Part shown: positions 14,772 through 23,378 of the stretch, piece by piece
Position numbering within the stretch: position 1 is the stretch's first letter
Layout of the letters: each line of letters starts with the position of its first letter
NCBI RefSeq assembly: GCF_009380215.1
Contig: NZ_WHUG01000007.1
Coordinates: forward strand, 1-64,000
Length of the DNA: 64,000 nucleotides
Reading direction: 5' to 3'
Source of the DNA: Rugamonas aquatica
Lineage (GTDB): Bacteria > Pseudomonadota > Gammaproteobacteria > Burkholderiales > Burkholderiaceae_D
Position numbers and translations under genes: made by a program
Notes under the pieces: generated by a model
The model's input: only the letters and a program-made list of their open reading frames with translations
The model's database searches: none
What the model was told of the DNA's origin: nothing

Positions 14772-15764
14772 TCAACCGGCCAGCGAGCGTTTGATGATGC
14801 TGGTGAGTTTGTTCGCGTAATTCGGATCGGTGGCGTAGCCGGCCTTCTGCAAGCCCTGGGCGAAGCTGCTGGCATCGCCCGCGCTGGCCAGCACTTTTTC
14901 GTAGCGCGGATTGCTCGCCAACAGCCTGGCGTAATCCTTGAAGCTGTCGCTGTAGCTGTCGTAGGCGCGGAAGCGCTCGACGCGGGTCTGCGCCTTGCCG
15001 TTGACGTATTCGGTGGTGGTGGCCTCGACCACCTTGCCCTTCCAGTCGCCGCCGGCCTTGATGCCGAACAGGTTGTGGCTGTTGGTGCCGTCGCGGCCCT
15101 TGATCTCGCGCTTGCCCCAGCCGCTCTCCAGCGCCGCCTGGCCCAGCATGAACTTGGCCGGAATGCCGGTGGCGCGGCTGGCCTCCTCGGCGTGCGCGCT
15201 GAGCTTGTCCTGGAAGCTGCGCACATGCGGCGCCTGGCTGCCCTTGTTGGCGCTGGTGGCGGGCACGGCGCTGTTGTCGTCGACCGAGCCGGCCGCGTTG
15301 GCCGCCCCGGCGCCGCCGGCCGCCGCGATGGCGCGTTGCAGCTTGGCGTCCATCAGGCTGGCCAGGCCGCCGAAGCTGCCGCCGTTGGCGCCGCTGCTGC
15401 TGTCGCCGGCCTCGTTGCCGATCGCCAGCGCCTGCTTGTCGGCGTTTTTCGACAGCTGGCGTATCAGCATGTCCGACAGGCCGATGCCCTTCTTGGCGAT
15501 ATTCTGGCTGGTCTGCTGGTCCAGCATGGTGGTGAACATCTTGGTCTGCTGGCTGTCCATCATGCCGTCCTGCGGCGTGGCCTCGCGCATGCTCTTCATC
15601 ATCATGTTGACGAACATGGCTTCGAACTGCGTGGCGGCCGTCTTCAGCGCCTCCGGGCTGCCGGCCTTGGCCGACTGGCGCAGGCTGCCCATGTCCTTGA
15701 GGTCGAGGGCGAACTTGCTGCTGAGGTCGTTGGAGGTATTCGCATTGGGAATTGAGCTGGTCAT
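14772..15764 (-). CDS. flgJ: Rod-cap protein and peptidoglycan hydrolase FlgJ
   Basis: 330 residues with two domains. The N-terminal rod-binding part carries ATQFEAMFVNMMMKSMREATP and the C-terminal glucosaminidase-type muramidase carries FMLGQAALESGWGKREI, with the catalytic Glu near residue 214. A low-complexity Gly/Ser/Ala linker (about 118-165) joins them. It opens the cell wall for rod growth in the periplasm while capping the rod. The two-domain form is typical of beta- and gammaproteobacteria. It is last in the flgB-J operon, 12 bp after flgI. Confidence 0.95.
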   Translation of the reverse strand: MTSSIPNANTSNDLSSKFALDLKDMGSLRQSAKAGSPEALKTAATQFEAMFVNMMMKSMREATPQDGMMDSQQTKMFTTMLDQQTSQNIAKKGIGLSDMLIRQLSKNADKQALAIGNEAGDSSSGANGGSFGGLASLMDAKLQRAIAAAGGAGAANAAGSVDDNSAVPATSANKGSQAPHVRSFQDKLSAHAEEASRATGIPAKFMLGQAALESGWGKREIKGRDGTNSHNLFGIKAGGDWKGKVVEATTTEYVNGKAQTRVERFRAYDSYSDSFKDYARLLASNPRYEKVLASAGDASSFAQGLQKAGYATDPNYANKLTSIIKRSLAG

Positions 15765-15776
15765 GGCGGCGCCTTC

Positions 15777-16949
15777 CTAAATGATTTCCAGCTCGGCGCG
15801 CAGCGAACCGGCCGCTTTCATCGCCTGCAAGATGGCCAGCAAATCCTGCGGCGTGGCGCCGATGGCGTTGAGCGCCTTGACCACTTCGGCCAGCGACGCG
15901 CCGCCCTTGACCATCATGACCTTGCCGCCGTCGGCCTTGATGCCGACCTGCTGGTTGGGCGCGACCACGGTGCGCCCGCCCGACAGCGGATTGGGCTGGC
16001 TGATCTGCGGATCGGCCGTCACCGAGATCGACAGGTTGCCGTGCGAGATGGCGCAGGTTTCCAGCGTGACGGCGCGGTTCATCACCACCGAACCGGTGCG
16101 CGCGTTCATGATGACCTTGGCCGGCTGCTCGGCCGGATTGACCTGCATGTCCTGCAGGGTGCCGATGAAGCTGACGCGCTGGTCGCTGCTGCTGGGCGAC
16201 TGCACGCGGATCACGCGGCTGTCCAGCGCGTAGGCGATGCCGGGACCGTATTTATCGTTGATCACTTCAACCACGCGGCTGGCGGTGGCGAAGTCGGCGG
16301 TGTTCAATTCCAGCTTGATGAAGTTGCCCTCGCCCAGGCTGGACGCCACGGCGCGCTCGACGGTGGCGCCGCCGGAAATCTTGCCCACGCTGAGGTGGTT
16401 GACGGTCAGCGAGCTGCCGCCGGCGCCGCCGGCCGCGACGCCGACGCCGCCCACCAGCACATTGCCCTGGGCCATGCCGTAGACCTGGCCATCGGCGCCC
16501 TTGAGCGGCGTCATCAGCAGCGTGCCGCCGCGCAGGCTCTTGGCGTTGCCCATCGACGACACCGTGATATCGAGCATCTGGCCCGGCTGCGCGAACGGCG
16601 GCAGCGAGGCCGTCACCATCACGGCGGCGACGTTCTTCAATTGCAGCGAGGTGCCCTGCGGCAGGTTCACGCCCAGCTGCTGCAGCATCGACACCACGCT
16701 CTGCACGGTGAACGGGGTTTGCGTGGTCTGGTCGCCGCTGCCGTCGAGGCCGACGACCAGGCCGTAGCCGATCAGCTGATTCTGCCGCACGCCGGCGATG
16801 CTGACCAGGTCCTTGAGGCGCTCGGCGCGGGCCGGCTGCACCAGCAGCGCGGCCAGCACCAGCAGCAGCACCAGGGCCGCCAGCTTGCACAGGCCGGCGA
16901 CGCGGCGCTTGCCTTCGTTGATGTTGTGAATGCTGTCCATGATGGCCAT
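15777..16949 (-). CDS. flgI: Flagellar P-ring protein FlgI
   Basis: 390 residues with a long N-terminal signal peptide (hydrophobic core around residues 22-40, ending QPARA). The P-ring signature RLKDLVSIAGVRQNQLIGYGLVVGLDGSGDQT follows. Further FlgI motifs: FTVQSVVSMLQQLGV and, at the C-terminus, ATPQDLLAILQAMKAAGSLRAELEII. It assembles the periplasmic bushing around the rod and needs FlgA (22560) as chaperone. The ATG overlaps the flgH stop codon by one base. Confidence 0.96.
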   Translation of the reverse strand: MAIMDSIHNINEGKRRVAGLCKLAALVLLLVLAALLVQPARAERLKDLVSIAGVRQNQLIGYGLVVGLDGSGDQTTQTPFTVQSVVSMLQQLGVNLPQGTSLQLKNVAAVMVTASLPPFAQPGQMLDITVSSMGNAKSLRGGTLLMTPLKGADGQVYGMAQGNVLVGGVGVAAGGAGGSSLTVNHLSVGKISGGATVERAVASSLGEGNFIKLELNTADFATASRVVEVINDKYGPGIAYALDSRVIRVQSPSSSDQRVSFIGTLQDMQVNPAEQPAKVIMNARTGSVVMNRAVTLETCAISHGNLSISVTADPQISQPNPLSGGRTVVAPNQQVGIKADGGKVMMVKGGASLAEVVKALNAIGATPQDLLAILQAMKAAGSLRAELEII

Positions 16950-17605
16950 CAGAAAGGTAACAGGCTTTGGAAGAAGCGCGAAGCCATCGACGCCATCTCG
17001 GCGCGGTCGATCTGGCTGTTGGTGCGGTACTCGACCTTGGCGTCGGCCACGGCGGTCGACTGCACGGTGTTGCCGGTGGCGATATTGTCGGGATTGATCA
17101 TGCCGGAGAAGCGGATGAATTCCACGCCCTTGTTCATCGCCACCTGCTTCTCGCCGGCGACGATCAGGTTGCCGTTGGACAGTACCTCGACCACGGTCAC
17201 GCCCATGGTGCCGGTGAAGGTGTTGCTGGCCGACTGGTTGTCGCCGTCGGCGTACTTGCTGGCGTTGCTGGCCGACAGCGTATTGCCGAAGGTCGAATGC
17301 AGCGGGCCGGGCACGGTGGCGCTGACGCTGCCGGACTTGTTGCCCGAACTGGCGCCGGCCTTGACCGCCGACGTCTTCTCGGTGATGACCAGGGTCAGCA
17401 CGTCGCCGACATGGCGCGCGCGGCGGTCTTCGAAGATAGGACGGAAGGCGGCGGTCTGGTAGATGGCGCCGTTGCTGGGCGCCGCCTGCAGCCGCTCGCT
17501 GGTCAGCGGACGGGCCGACATCGGCATCTGCACGATGGAGGTCGGCGTGCTCATGCAGCCGCTCAGGGCGGCAGCCGCGACAACGATGGTGATGGCGTAT
17601 TTCAT
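16949..17605 (-). CDS. flgH: Flagellar L-ring lipoprotein FlgH
   Basis: I place the start at 17605 (MKYAITIVVAAAALSGC) rather than at the upstream in-frame ATG (17680). This gives a proper lipoprotein signal peptide with lipobox LSGC and a 218-residue product of normal size. FlgH motifs include RPIFEDRRARHVGDVLTLVI and NTFTGTMGVTVVEVLSNGNLIVAGEKQV. It forms the outer-membrane ring of the basal body. It lies 10 bp downstream of flgG and overlaps flgI. Confidence 0.95.
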   Translation of the reverse strand: MKYAITIVVAAAALSGCMSTPTSIVQMPMSARPLTSERLQAAPSNGAIYQTAAFRPIFEDRRARHVGDVLTLVITEKTSAVKAGASSGNKSGSVSATVPGPLHSTFGNTLSASNASKYADGDNQSASNTFTGTMGVTVVEVLSNGNLIVAGEKQVAMNKGVEFIRFSGMINPDNIATGNTVQSTAVADAKVEYRTNSQIDRAEMASMASRFFQSLLPF

Positions 17606-17615
17606 GCTCGACTCC

Positions 17616-18398
17616 TTACATCTGCGACAGCTTGGCCAGCATCTGGTCGGAGGTCGTGATGGCCTTCGAGTTGATTTCATAAGCGCGCTGGGTCTGGATC
17701 ATATTGACCATTTCCTCGACCACGTTGACGTTCGAGGTTTCCACATAGCCTTGCAGGATGACGCCGGTGCCGTTGGTGCCTGGCGTGTTGGTCTGCGGGT
17801 TGCCGGACGCGCCGGTTTCCACGTACAGGTTCTCGCCCTTCGATTCCAGCCCGGTCGGGTTGATGAAGGTCGACAGCTGGATGCTGCCGATCTGCTGCGG
17901 CGCCACCTGGCCCGGCAGCGTGACCGTCACGGTGCCGTCGCGGCCGACGGTGATCGATTGTGCGGTGATCGGAATGGTGATGGCCGGCTGCAGCACGAAG
18001 CCGCTGGAGGTGACCATCTGGCCGTTGTTGTCGCGCTGGAAGGAGCCGTCGCGGGTGTAGGCGGTGGTGCCGTCGGGCAGCAGCACATTGAAGAAGCCGT
18101 TGCCGTTGACCATCAGGTCTTTATCGTTGCCGGTCGACTGGGGATTGCCCTGGGTGTGCACGCGCTCGATCGCCACCGGACGCACGCCGGTGCCGAGCTG
18201 CATGCCCGATGGCAGGTTGGTCTGCTGCGACGATTGGCCGCCCGGCTGGCGGATGTTCTGGTACAGCAGATCCTCGAACACGGCGCGCGATTTCTTGAAG
18301 CCGTTGGTGCTGACGTTGGCCAGGTTGTTGGACGTGACATCGAGCGCGGTCTGTTGCGCTTCCATGCCAGTCTTGGCGATCCACAGTGAACGTATCAT
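17616..18398 (-). CDS. flgG: Distal rod protein FlgG
   Basis: 260 residues, the standard length. It begins MIRSLWIAKTGMEAQQTALDVTSNNLANVSTNGFK and ends with the rod/hook axial motif NVVEEMVNMIQTQRAYEINSKAI. It forms the distal rod. Its ribosome-binding site GGGAG (7 bases before ATG) lies inside a perfect 7-bp hairpin, so its translation may be controlled separately from flgF (see 18406-18444). Confidence 0.97.
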   Translation of the reverse strand: MIRSLWIAKTGMEAQQTALDVTSNNLANVSTNGFKKSRAVFEDLLYQNIRQPGGQSSQQTNLPSGMQLGTGVRPVAIERVHTQGNPQSTGNDKDLMVNGNGFFNVLLPDGTTAYTRDGSFQRDNNGQMVTSSGFVLQPAITIPITAQSITVGRDGTVTVTLPGQVAPQQIGSIQLSTFINPTGLESKGENLYVETGASGNPQTNTPGTNGTGVILQGYVETSNVNVVEEMVNMIQTQRAYEINSKAITTSDQMLAKLSQM

Positions 18399-18405
18399 GA
18401 TGCTT

Positions 18406-18444
18406 CTCCCGTTGCTTGGACGGGAGCTGTCAAAAGCGACAGCT
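18406..18444 (-). promoter_or_regulatory. Two adjacent stem-loops covering the flgG ribosome-binding site
   Basis: On the - strand the first stem is AGCTGTC / GACAGCT (arms 18438-18444 and 18425-18431). The second is CTCCCGT / ACGGGAG (arms 18420-18426 and 18406-18412). Both stems are perfect 7-mers and the two structures share two bases, so they compete at the junction. The second arm contains the GGGAG Shine-Dalgarno of flgG. No T run follows, so this looks like RNA-level control or processing rather than termination. Confidence 0.55.
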
Positions 18445-18479
18445 ACTCATCCCATGCAATCATTATGCGGGAGAGGTCA

Positions 18480-19220
18480 TCAACTCAAAGCGAGGATCTG
18501 GGTGGCTTTTGCGGCGTTATTCTCGGCGTTCTTCAGCAAACTCATTTGCATTTCGAACTGCCTTGCCAGACTGATCATGTTGACCATGGAATCGACCGGA
18601 TTGACATTGCTGCCCTCCAGCGCGCCATCGACCACGCGCACCGCCGGGTCGTTCTCGGCCGGCGTGCCGCTGACCTGGCGGAACAGGCCGTCGTCGCCGC
18701 GCACCAGGCCCTTGGGGTCGGGGTTGACCAGCTTGATCCGCCCCAGCACATTGGCCGGGCCGGGCTTGAAATCGGTGGAGATGGTGCTGACCGTGCCGTC
18801 GCCGGCCACCATCACCGTGGTGTCGGGCGGGATGGCGATCGGGCCGCCGTCGCCCACCAGCGTCTGGCCGCTGGTGGTTTGCAGCAGGCCGTTCTCGCTG
18901 ACCTTCAGGCTGCCGTTGCGGGTGTAGGCTTCCGAACCGTCGGCCGACTGCACCGCGATCCAGCCCTGGTCGCGTATCGCGATGTCCAGCGCGCGGCCGG
19001 TGGTCTGGATCGGGCCGGCGCGCATGTCGGCGCCCACCGTGGAATCGACCACGAAGGCGCGCGTGGGCAAGCCTTCCGACACCACCGGCACCGCCCGAAA
19101 CGTATCGAGCTGCGCGCGGAAGCCGGTGGTGGTGGCGTTGGACAGGTTGTTGGCAACGGTGGCTTGCTGCTCCATCACGTGCCGCGCCCCTGTCATCGCG
19201 GTATAAACCAGGCGGTCCAT
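18480..19220 (-). CDS. flgF: Proximal rod protein FlgF
   Basis: 246 residues. It begins MDRLVYTAMTGARHVMEQQATVANNLSNATTTGFRAQL and ends GSNVNPVDSMVNMISLARQFEMQMSLLKNAE, both diagnostic of FlgF. It is a proximal rod subunit. It sits between flgE (25 bp upstream) and flgG; the 81-bp gap to flgG holds two stem-loops. Confidence 0.96.
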   Translation of the reverse strand: MDRLVYTAMTGARHVMEQQATVANNLSNATTTGFRAQLDTFRAVPVVSEGLPTRAFVVDSTVGADMRAGPIQTTGRALDIAIRDQGWIAVQSADGSEAYTRNGSLKVSENGLLQTTSGQTLVGDGGPIAIPPDTTVMVAGDGTVSTISTDFKPGPANVLGRIKLVNPDPKGLVRGDDGLFRQVSGTPAENDPAVRVVDGALEGSNVNPVDSMVNMISLARQFEMQMSLLKNAENNAAKATQILALS

Positions 19221-19245
19221 GGCTATCTCCGATTAACGCAGCGCA

Positions 19246-20805
19246 TTAACGCAGATTCACCAGGGTTTGCAGCACCGAATCCTCGGTCTTGATGGTCTGC
19301 GCATTGGCCTGGTAGACGCGCTGCGCGGTGATCATGTTGACCAGTTCGGCCGTCAGGTCGACGTTCGACACTTCGACCGAGCTGGCGCGCAGCGAGCCCA
19401 TCGAGCCGGCGTTCGGCACCCCGACCTGCGGCGTGCCCGAGGCCGAGCTTTCCGCCCAGGCGTTGTTGCCCAGCGGCGTCAGGCCGTCGACGCTGGCGAA
19501 GTTGGCCATGGCGATCTGCCCCATCGGACGCGCCTTGCCGTTGCTGTACTGGCCCAGGATCACGCCGTTGGCGTCGATGGCGTAACGCTGCCACGAACCG
19601 GCCGAGTAACCATTCTGCACCGAGCCCAGGTCGTTGGTGACGCTGCCGTACTGCGTGGTCTTGTCGAACGTGGTGGCGACCGTCAGCGGCTGCTGGGAAC
19701 CGGTGTCCGGGAAGATCGGCAGCTGGATATTGAACGGCAGCGTTTGCGGCGTCGGCTGCATCAAGGCCATCGCCTCCGGGTCCAGCACGCCGGATTTGCT
19801 GAACAGCAGCGTGCCGACCTTGACGGCTGGCACCGTGATGGCGGCCGCCAGCTTGGCGTTGATCTGGTCCGGCGTCATGCCGGTGATCTGACCGCTGCTG
19901 GTCGGATCGAGCGCGGTGTAGGCAGCGGTCAGCGCATCGAGCTGCGCCTGCGAGGCGGCGGCCGGCGGCACGCTGGCCGCCGCCAGCATCGTATTGTAGG
20001 CTTGCGTCGCATAAGTGCCGGCAGCGATGGCGATGTCGGTCGGCACCGGCGGCGTCGCGCGCACCGCATCGTTATACGCGGTGCGCGCGGCGAGCGTCGG
20101 GAGGTCGCTGTTGATCGCTGCGGCCACGCTGCCGGAAATGATTTCCTTGTTGTCGGCGGCCGCATACACGTCCCAGGTATTGGCATCGGTCTTGACGTAG
20201 TAGGTCGTCATGATGTGCGAAGTGCCCAGGCTGTCGTACACGTTCAGCACGGTCTGCTTGTTGTAGCTGGTCGGATCGCCGGCGTCGAACGGCACCTTGG
20301 CGGGTACTTTCTCGGCCGAGCTCAGGTTCAGCTGGAAGTTGGCGGTGGTGGTCTGCACCGGCGTCAAATCGGACTTGTCCAGGGTCAGCGGCACTGGCGC
20401 GCCGAGCTGGATCACGCCGGCCGCGTTCGACAGGTAACCGGTCAGCACCGCGCCCTGGGCATTGACCAGGGTGTGGGTATTGTCTTCATGGAACTGGCCA
20501 TTGCGCGAATACTGCACCGCGCCGTTGACCACTTCGCGGAAGAAGCCGCCGCCGTTGATGGAGATGTCCAGCGGGTTGTTGCTGGTTTCGATATTGCCCT
20601 GGCTGAATTGCTGGGCCAGCTTCGACGTCATCACACCGATGCCCGGGTTGTTGCCCGACACGCCGTTCAGCGAATTGGCGTACAGGTCGGCAAACTGCGC
20701 CTGCGAGCCCTTGAAACCAACGGTGCTGGCGTTGGCGATATTGTTGCCGATAACGTCCAGCGATTTGGATGCTGCGTTCAGGCCGCTAAGTCCTTGTTGG
20801 AACAT
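19246..20805 (-). CDS. flgE: Flagellar hook protein FlgE with an Ala-rich insertion
   Basis: 519 residues, longer than the roughly 400 of many FlgE proteins. The N-terminus FQQGLSGLNAASKSLDVIGNNIANASTVGFKGSQAQFADLY and the C-terminal VDLTAELVNMITAQRVYQANAQTIKTEDSVLQTLVNLR are canonical. The extra length is a block of about 105 residues (coded near 19825-20140) between WDVYAAADNKEI and VKVGTLLFSKSG. It is rich in Ala, Thr and Pro and lies where the exposed hook domain would be. FlgE polymerises as the hook under the FlgD cap. It is 30 bp downstream of flgD. Confidence 0.95.
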   Translation of the reverse strand: MFQQGLSGLNAASKSLDVIGNNIANASTVGFKGSQAQFADLYANSLNGVSGNNPGIGVMTSKLAQQFSQGNIETSNNPLDISINGGGFFREVVNGAVQYSRNGQFHEDNTHTLVNAQGAVLTGYLSNAAGVIQLGAPVPLTLDKSDLTPVQTTTANFQLNLSSAEKVPAKVPFDAGDPTSYNKQTVLNVYDSLGTSHIMTTYYVKTDANTWDVYAAADNKEIISGSVAAAINSDLPTLAARTAYNDAVRATPPVPTDIAIAAGTYATQAYNTMLAAASVPPAAASQAQLDALTAAYTALDPTSSGQITGMTPDQINAKLAAAITVPAVKVGTLLFSKSGVLDPEAMALMQPTPQTLPFNIQLPIFPDTGSQQPLTVATTFDKTTQYGSVTNDLGSVQNGYSAGSWQRYAIDANGVILGQYSNGKARPMGQIAMANFASVDGLTPLGNNAWAESSASGTPQVGVPNAGSMGSLRASSVEVSNVDLTAELVNMITAQRVYQANAQTIKTEDSVLQTLVNLR

Positions 20806-20835
20806 GGTATTCCCCTATGCTAGGTATGAGGTACG

Positions 20836-21549
20836 TTACAAAACTTCTTTAACATCGGACATCGCGAATTGTCCGAGCGAGGTGTTCAGCTTGACGCCGC
20901 CGCTGCCGGTCGACACGCTGGCCACGGCCGCCAGTTGCAGCGCGGTGGAGTCGGTCAGCGTCTTGCCGCCGCTGACCGCCTTGACCGTAAAGGTGTAGCT
21001 GCCGTCCGGCGCGGCGGTCTTGGCGTCGGTGGTGCCGTCCCAGGTGATCGGGTAGGTGCCGATATCGGTGTTCTTCATGCTCATGGTACGCACCGTGTTG
21101 CCGGCCTTGTCCTGGATCGAGATGGTCACGCTGTCGGCGGCCGTGGCCAGGTCGATGCCGAACACGCTGGTGCTGGTGGTCTTGCCGGCCGAGTCGGTGC
21201 TGCTCGACAGCTCGACGCCCTTGCCCGCCACCAGCACGCCCTTGCCGATCAGATTGGTGGCCGTCAGCGATTGCGCGTTGGCCTGGTCGGTGCGCAGCGA
21301 TTCCAGCGTGGCGTTGACCTTGTTAATGCCGGTCACCGTCGACAGCTGGGCCAGCTGGCTGGTCATGGCCGCGTTGTCCATCGGGTTCAGCGGATCCTGG
21401 TTCTTCAGCTGCGTGACCAGCAGCTTCATGAACTTGTCCTGGTCCGCGCCGATGTCGTTGGCGTTCTTGGTGCTGGCGGTGCTGCCAGTACCGCTGGTGG
21501 TATTGACCGCGGCCGCCGGTGGCGTGTCGATCACTCCGCTAATAGTCAT
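20836..21549 (-). CDS. flgD: Hook-cap (scaffold) protein FlgD
   Basis: 237 residues. The conserved N-terminal motif DKFMKLLVTQLKNQDPLNPMDNAAMTSQLAQLSTVTGI is unmistakable, preceded by a disordered Thr/Ser stretch. The C-terminal part has the FlgD Ig/tudor-like fold signals (DKAGNTVRTM; YPITWDGTTDAKTAAPDGSYTFTVKA). It caps the growing hook and is exported. It lies 16 bp after flgC and 30 bp before flgE. Confidence 0.95.
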   Translation of the reverse strand: MTISGVIDTPPAAAVNTTSGTGSTASTKNANDIGADQDKFMKLLVTQLKNQDPLNPMDNAAMTSQLAQLSTVTGINKVNATLESLRTDQANAQSLTATNLIGKGVLVAGKGVELSSSTDSAGKTTSTSVFGIDLATAADSVTISIQDKAGNTVRTMSMKNTDIGTYPITWDGTTDAKTAAPDGSYTFTVKAVSGGKTLTDSTALQLAAVASVSTGSGGVKLNTSLGQFAMSDVKEVL

Positions 21550-21565
21550 GATTGCCTCTTAAAGA

Positions 21566-21973
21566 TTACTGGCCGATGGTCAGGGTTTTGAGCAGCAGGG
21601 TCTTGGCCGCATTCATGGTCTCGACGTTGGTCTGGTAGGACCGCGAGGCCGACAGCATATTGACCATCTCATCCACCACATTGACGTTGGGCATGGTCAC
21701 ATAACCCTTGTCATCCGCCATCGGATGCTTGGGGTCGTACATCTGTTTCATCGGCGACTGGTCTTCCACCACCTGCTTGACGCGCACGCCGGTGGCGGCG
21801 CCGCCGGAGGTCGGCGTGGTCGCCTCGAACACCACCTGGCGCGCGCGGTAGGCCTCGCCGCTGGCGCTGGTGGCGCTGTCGGCATTGGCCAGGTTGGACG
21901 CCACCACGTTCAGGCGCTGCGCCTGCGCGCTCATGGCCGAACCGGAAACATTGAAAATATTAAACAGCGACAT
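21566..21973 (-). CDS. flgC: Proximal rod protein FlgC
   Basis: 135 residues. It begins with the axial motif (FNVSGSAMSAQAQRLNVVASNLANADS), has KQVVEDQSPMKQMYDPKHPMADDKGYVTMPNVNVVDEMVNM and ends LLLKTLTIGQ. It has standard FlgC length and forms the proximal rod with FlgB. It starts 2 bases after flgB ends. Confidence 0.97.
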   Translation of the reverse strand: MSLFNIFNVSGSAMSAQAQRLNVVASNLANADSATSASGEAYRARQVVFEATTPTSGGAATGVRVKQVVEDQSPMKQMYDPKHPMADDKGYVTMPNVNVVDEMVNMLSASRSYQTNVETMNAAKTLLLKTLTIGQ

Positions 21974-21975
21974 GA

Positions 21976-22401
21976 TTAGTTACCTCCCTGGATCGCCGCC
22001 ATCATGTTCTTGATCTGGGCGTTGATTGCGGTGATGCCGGCCTCGTAGCGGATGGCGTTGTCGGCGAACTGGTTGCGTTCGACGTCCATGTCGACCGTGT
22101 TGCCGTCGACCGCGCCCTGCACCACGCCGCGGTACAGCAGCGGCGTACCGTCCGCCATGGTGCCGCCGTCTTGTGGAGGGTTGGGGTAATGCTTGCTGGC
22201 CGTGGTCTTCAGGCTGGCCGCCGCGCTCGGGCTGGCCTTGTCCAGCGCGGCCTGCATCGCGCTGCTGAAATCGATGTCGCGTGCCTTGTAGTTCGGGGTG
22301 TCGCCGTTGGCAATATTCGAGGCGAGCACGCTCTGGCGCTGTGAACGCAAGCCCAGCGCAGCTTCGTTAAAGCGCAGGTAATCGTCGAGTTTCCCAACCA
22401 T
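21976..22401 (-). CDS. flgB: Proximal rod protein FlgB
   Basis: I choose the ATG at 22401 (MVGKLDDYLRFNEAALGLRSQRQ) because GGGAGCT lies 4-10 bases upstream; the next in-frame start upstream (22422) would add seven residues lacking family similarity. The product has 141 residues, with the FlgB core ASNIANGDTPNYKARDIDF and NTVDMDVERNQFADNAIRYEAGI. It is first in the flgB-J operon and divergent from flgA across 158 bp, which must hold both promoters. I could not identify those promoters confidently. Confidence 0.95.
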   Translation of the reverse strand: MVGKLDDYLRFNEAALGLRSQRQSVLASNIANGDTPNYKARDIDFSSAMQAALDKASPSAAASLKTTASKHYPNPPQDGGTMADGTPLLYRGVVQGAVDGNTVDMDVERNQFADNAIRYEAGITAINAQIKNMMAAIQGGN

Positions 22402-22559
22402 GGCAGCTCCCAATGGACACACTTGTTATGACAGGATCGATGATACGGAGTTGCCGATCGACACCATCGAGCGATAAGCAAGCGCTTTTCGGTCCTATTC
22501 AAGGCTTCAAGTTCAGACCGCCAGACTATGATGGCAATATTGAAGGGGATATTCACGCC

Positions 22560-23270
22560 ATGAAACGACTGCTCACTACTGCCGCCCTGCTGGCCTTGCT
22601 GCCGGCGGCCACCGCCCAGCAAGCCGCCGCGCCGCGCCCTGGCGCTTATCAAGACCCGGCCGCGCTCAAACGCAGCGTCGAACAGTTCCTGCAAGTACAG
22701 AGCGGCGGCCTGCCGGGCCAGGTGACGGTGGCGGTCGGCGCGGTCGACCCGCGCATGAACCTGGCCGCCTGCGCCGAGCCGCAAGCCTTTTTCATGCCCG
22801 GCGCGCGCGCCTGGGGCAAGACCACGGTCGGCGTGCGCTGCGCGTCACCAGCGGCCTGGACGATCTATATACAAGCCACGGTCACCGTGGTCGGCGACTA
22901 CATCGCCAGCGCGGCGCCGCTGGCCCAGGGCCAGACCATCGAAGCCGGCCAGCTGGTGACGCTGAAGGGCGATCTGACCATGTTGCCGGCCGGCATAGCC
23001 ACCGACATGGGCCAGGTGATCGGCCGCAGCACCAATATTTCATTGCCGCCAGGCACTCCGCTGCGCCTCGATACGCTGCGCAGCAAGCCGGTGGTGCAAT
23101 CCGGACAACTGGTGCGCCTGGTGTCCAGCGGCAACGGTTTCAGCGTATCGGCCGAGGCCCGCGCCATGAGCACGGCCGGCGACGGCCAGGTAGTGCAGGT
23201 AAAAACTTCCGGTGGGCAACAAATCACGGGAATCGCCAAGGCAGGCGGGCTGGTGGAGGTGGCGTTTTGA
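22560..23270 (+). CDS. flgA: P-ring assembly chaperone FlgA
   Basis: The start at 22560 gives a clean Sec signal peptide (MKRLLTTAALLALLPAATAQ) and has GAAGGGG upstream; an upstream in-frame ATG (22413) only adds residues that read as noise. It has 236 residues, ending with the SAF-like FlgA domain: VTVVGDYIASAAPLAQGQTIEAGQLV, the PGTPLRLDTLRSKPVVQSGQLVRL region and GGQQITGIAKAGGLVEVAF. It is a periplasmic chaperone for FlgI. It is followed by flgM under a separate promoter. Confidence 0.94.
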   Translation: MKRLLTTAALLALLPAATAQQAAAPRPGAYQDPAALKRSVEQFLQVQSGGLPGQVTVAVGAVDPRMNLAACAEPQAFFMPGARAWGKTTVGVRCASPAAWTIYIQATVTVVGDYIASAAPLAQGQTIEAGQLVTLKGDLTMLPAGIATDMGQVIGRSTNISLPPGTPLRLDTLRSKPVVQSGQLVRLVSSGNGFSVSAEARAMSTAGDGQVVQVKTSGGQQITGIAKAGGLVEVAF

Positions 23271-23303
23271 TCGAACGCCAGGGGTCTTGAGGCACGGCAA
23301 CGC

Positions 23304-23330
23304 TAAAGTTTTGGGCGCAGCCGCCGTTAC
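23304..23330 (+). promoter_or_regulatory. Sigma-28 (FliA) promoter for flgMN
   Basis: TAAAGTTT, 11 bases, GCCGTTAC: a perfect -35 and a 6-of-8 match to the FliA -10 GCCGATAA, with exact spacing. It is 49 bases upstream of the flgM start. flgM is commonly read from a class-3 promoter in addition to flgA read-through. Confidence 0.85.
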
Positions 23331-23378
23331 ATACTCAGATCCCGGAGTTTCGTACTCCTACCAGAGAAGGATATAGCT

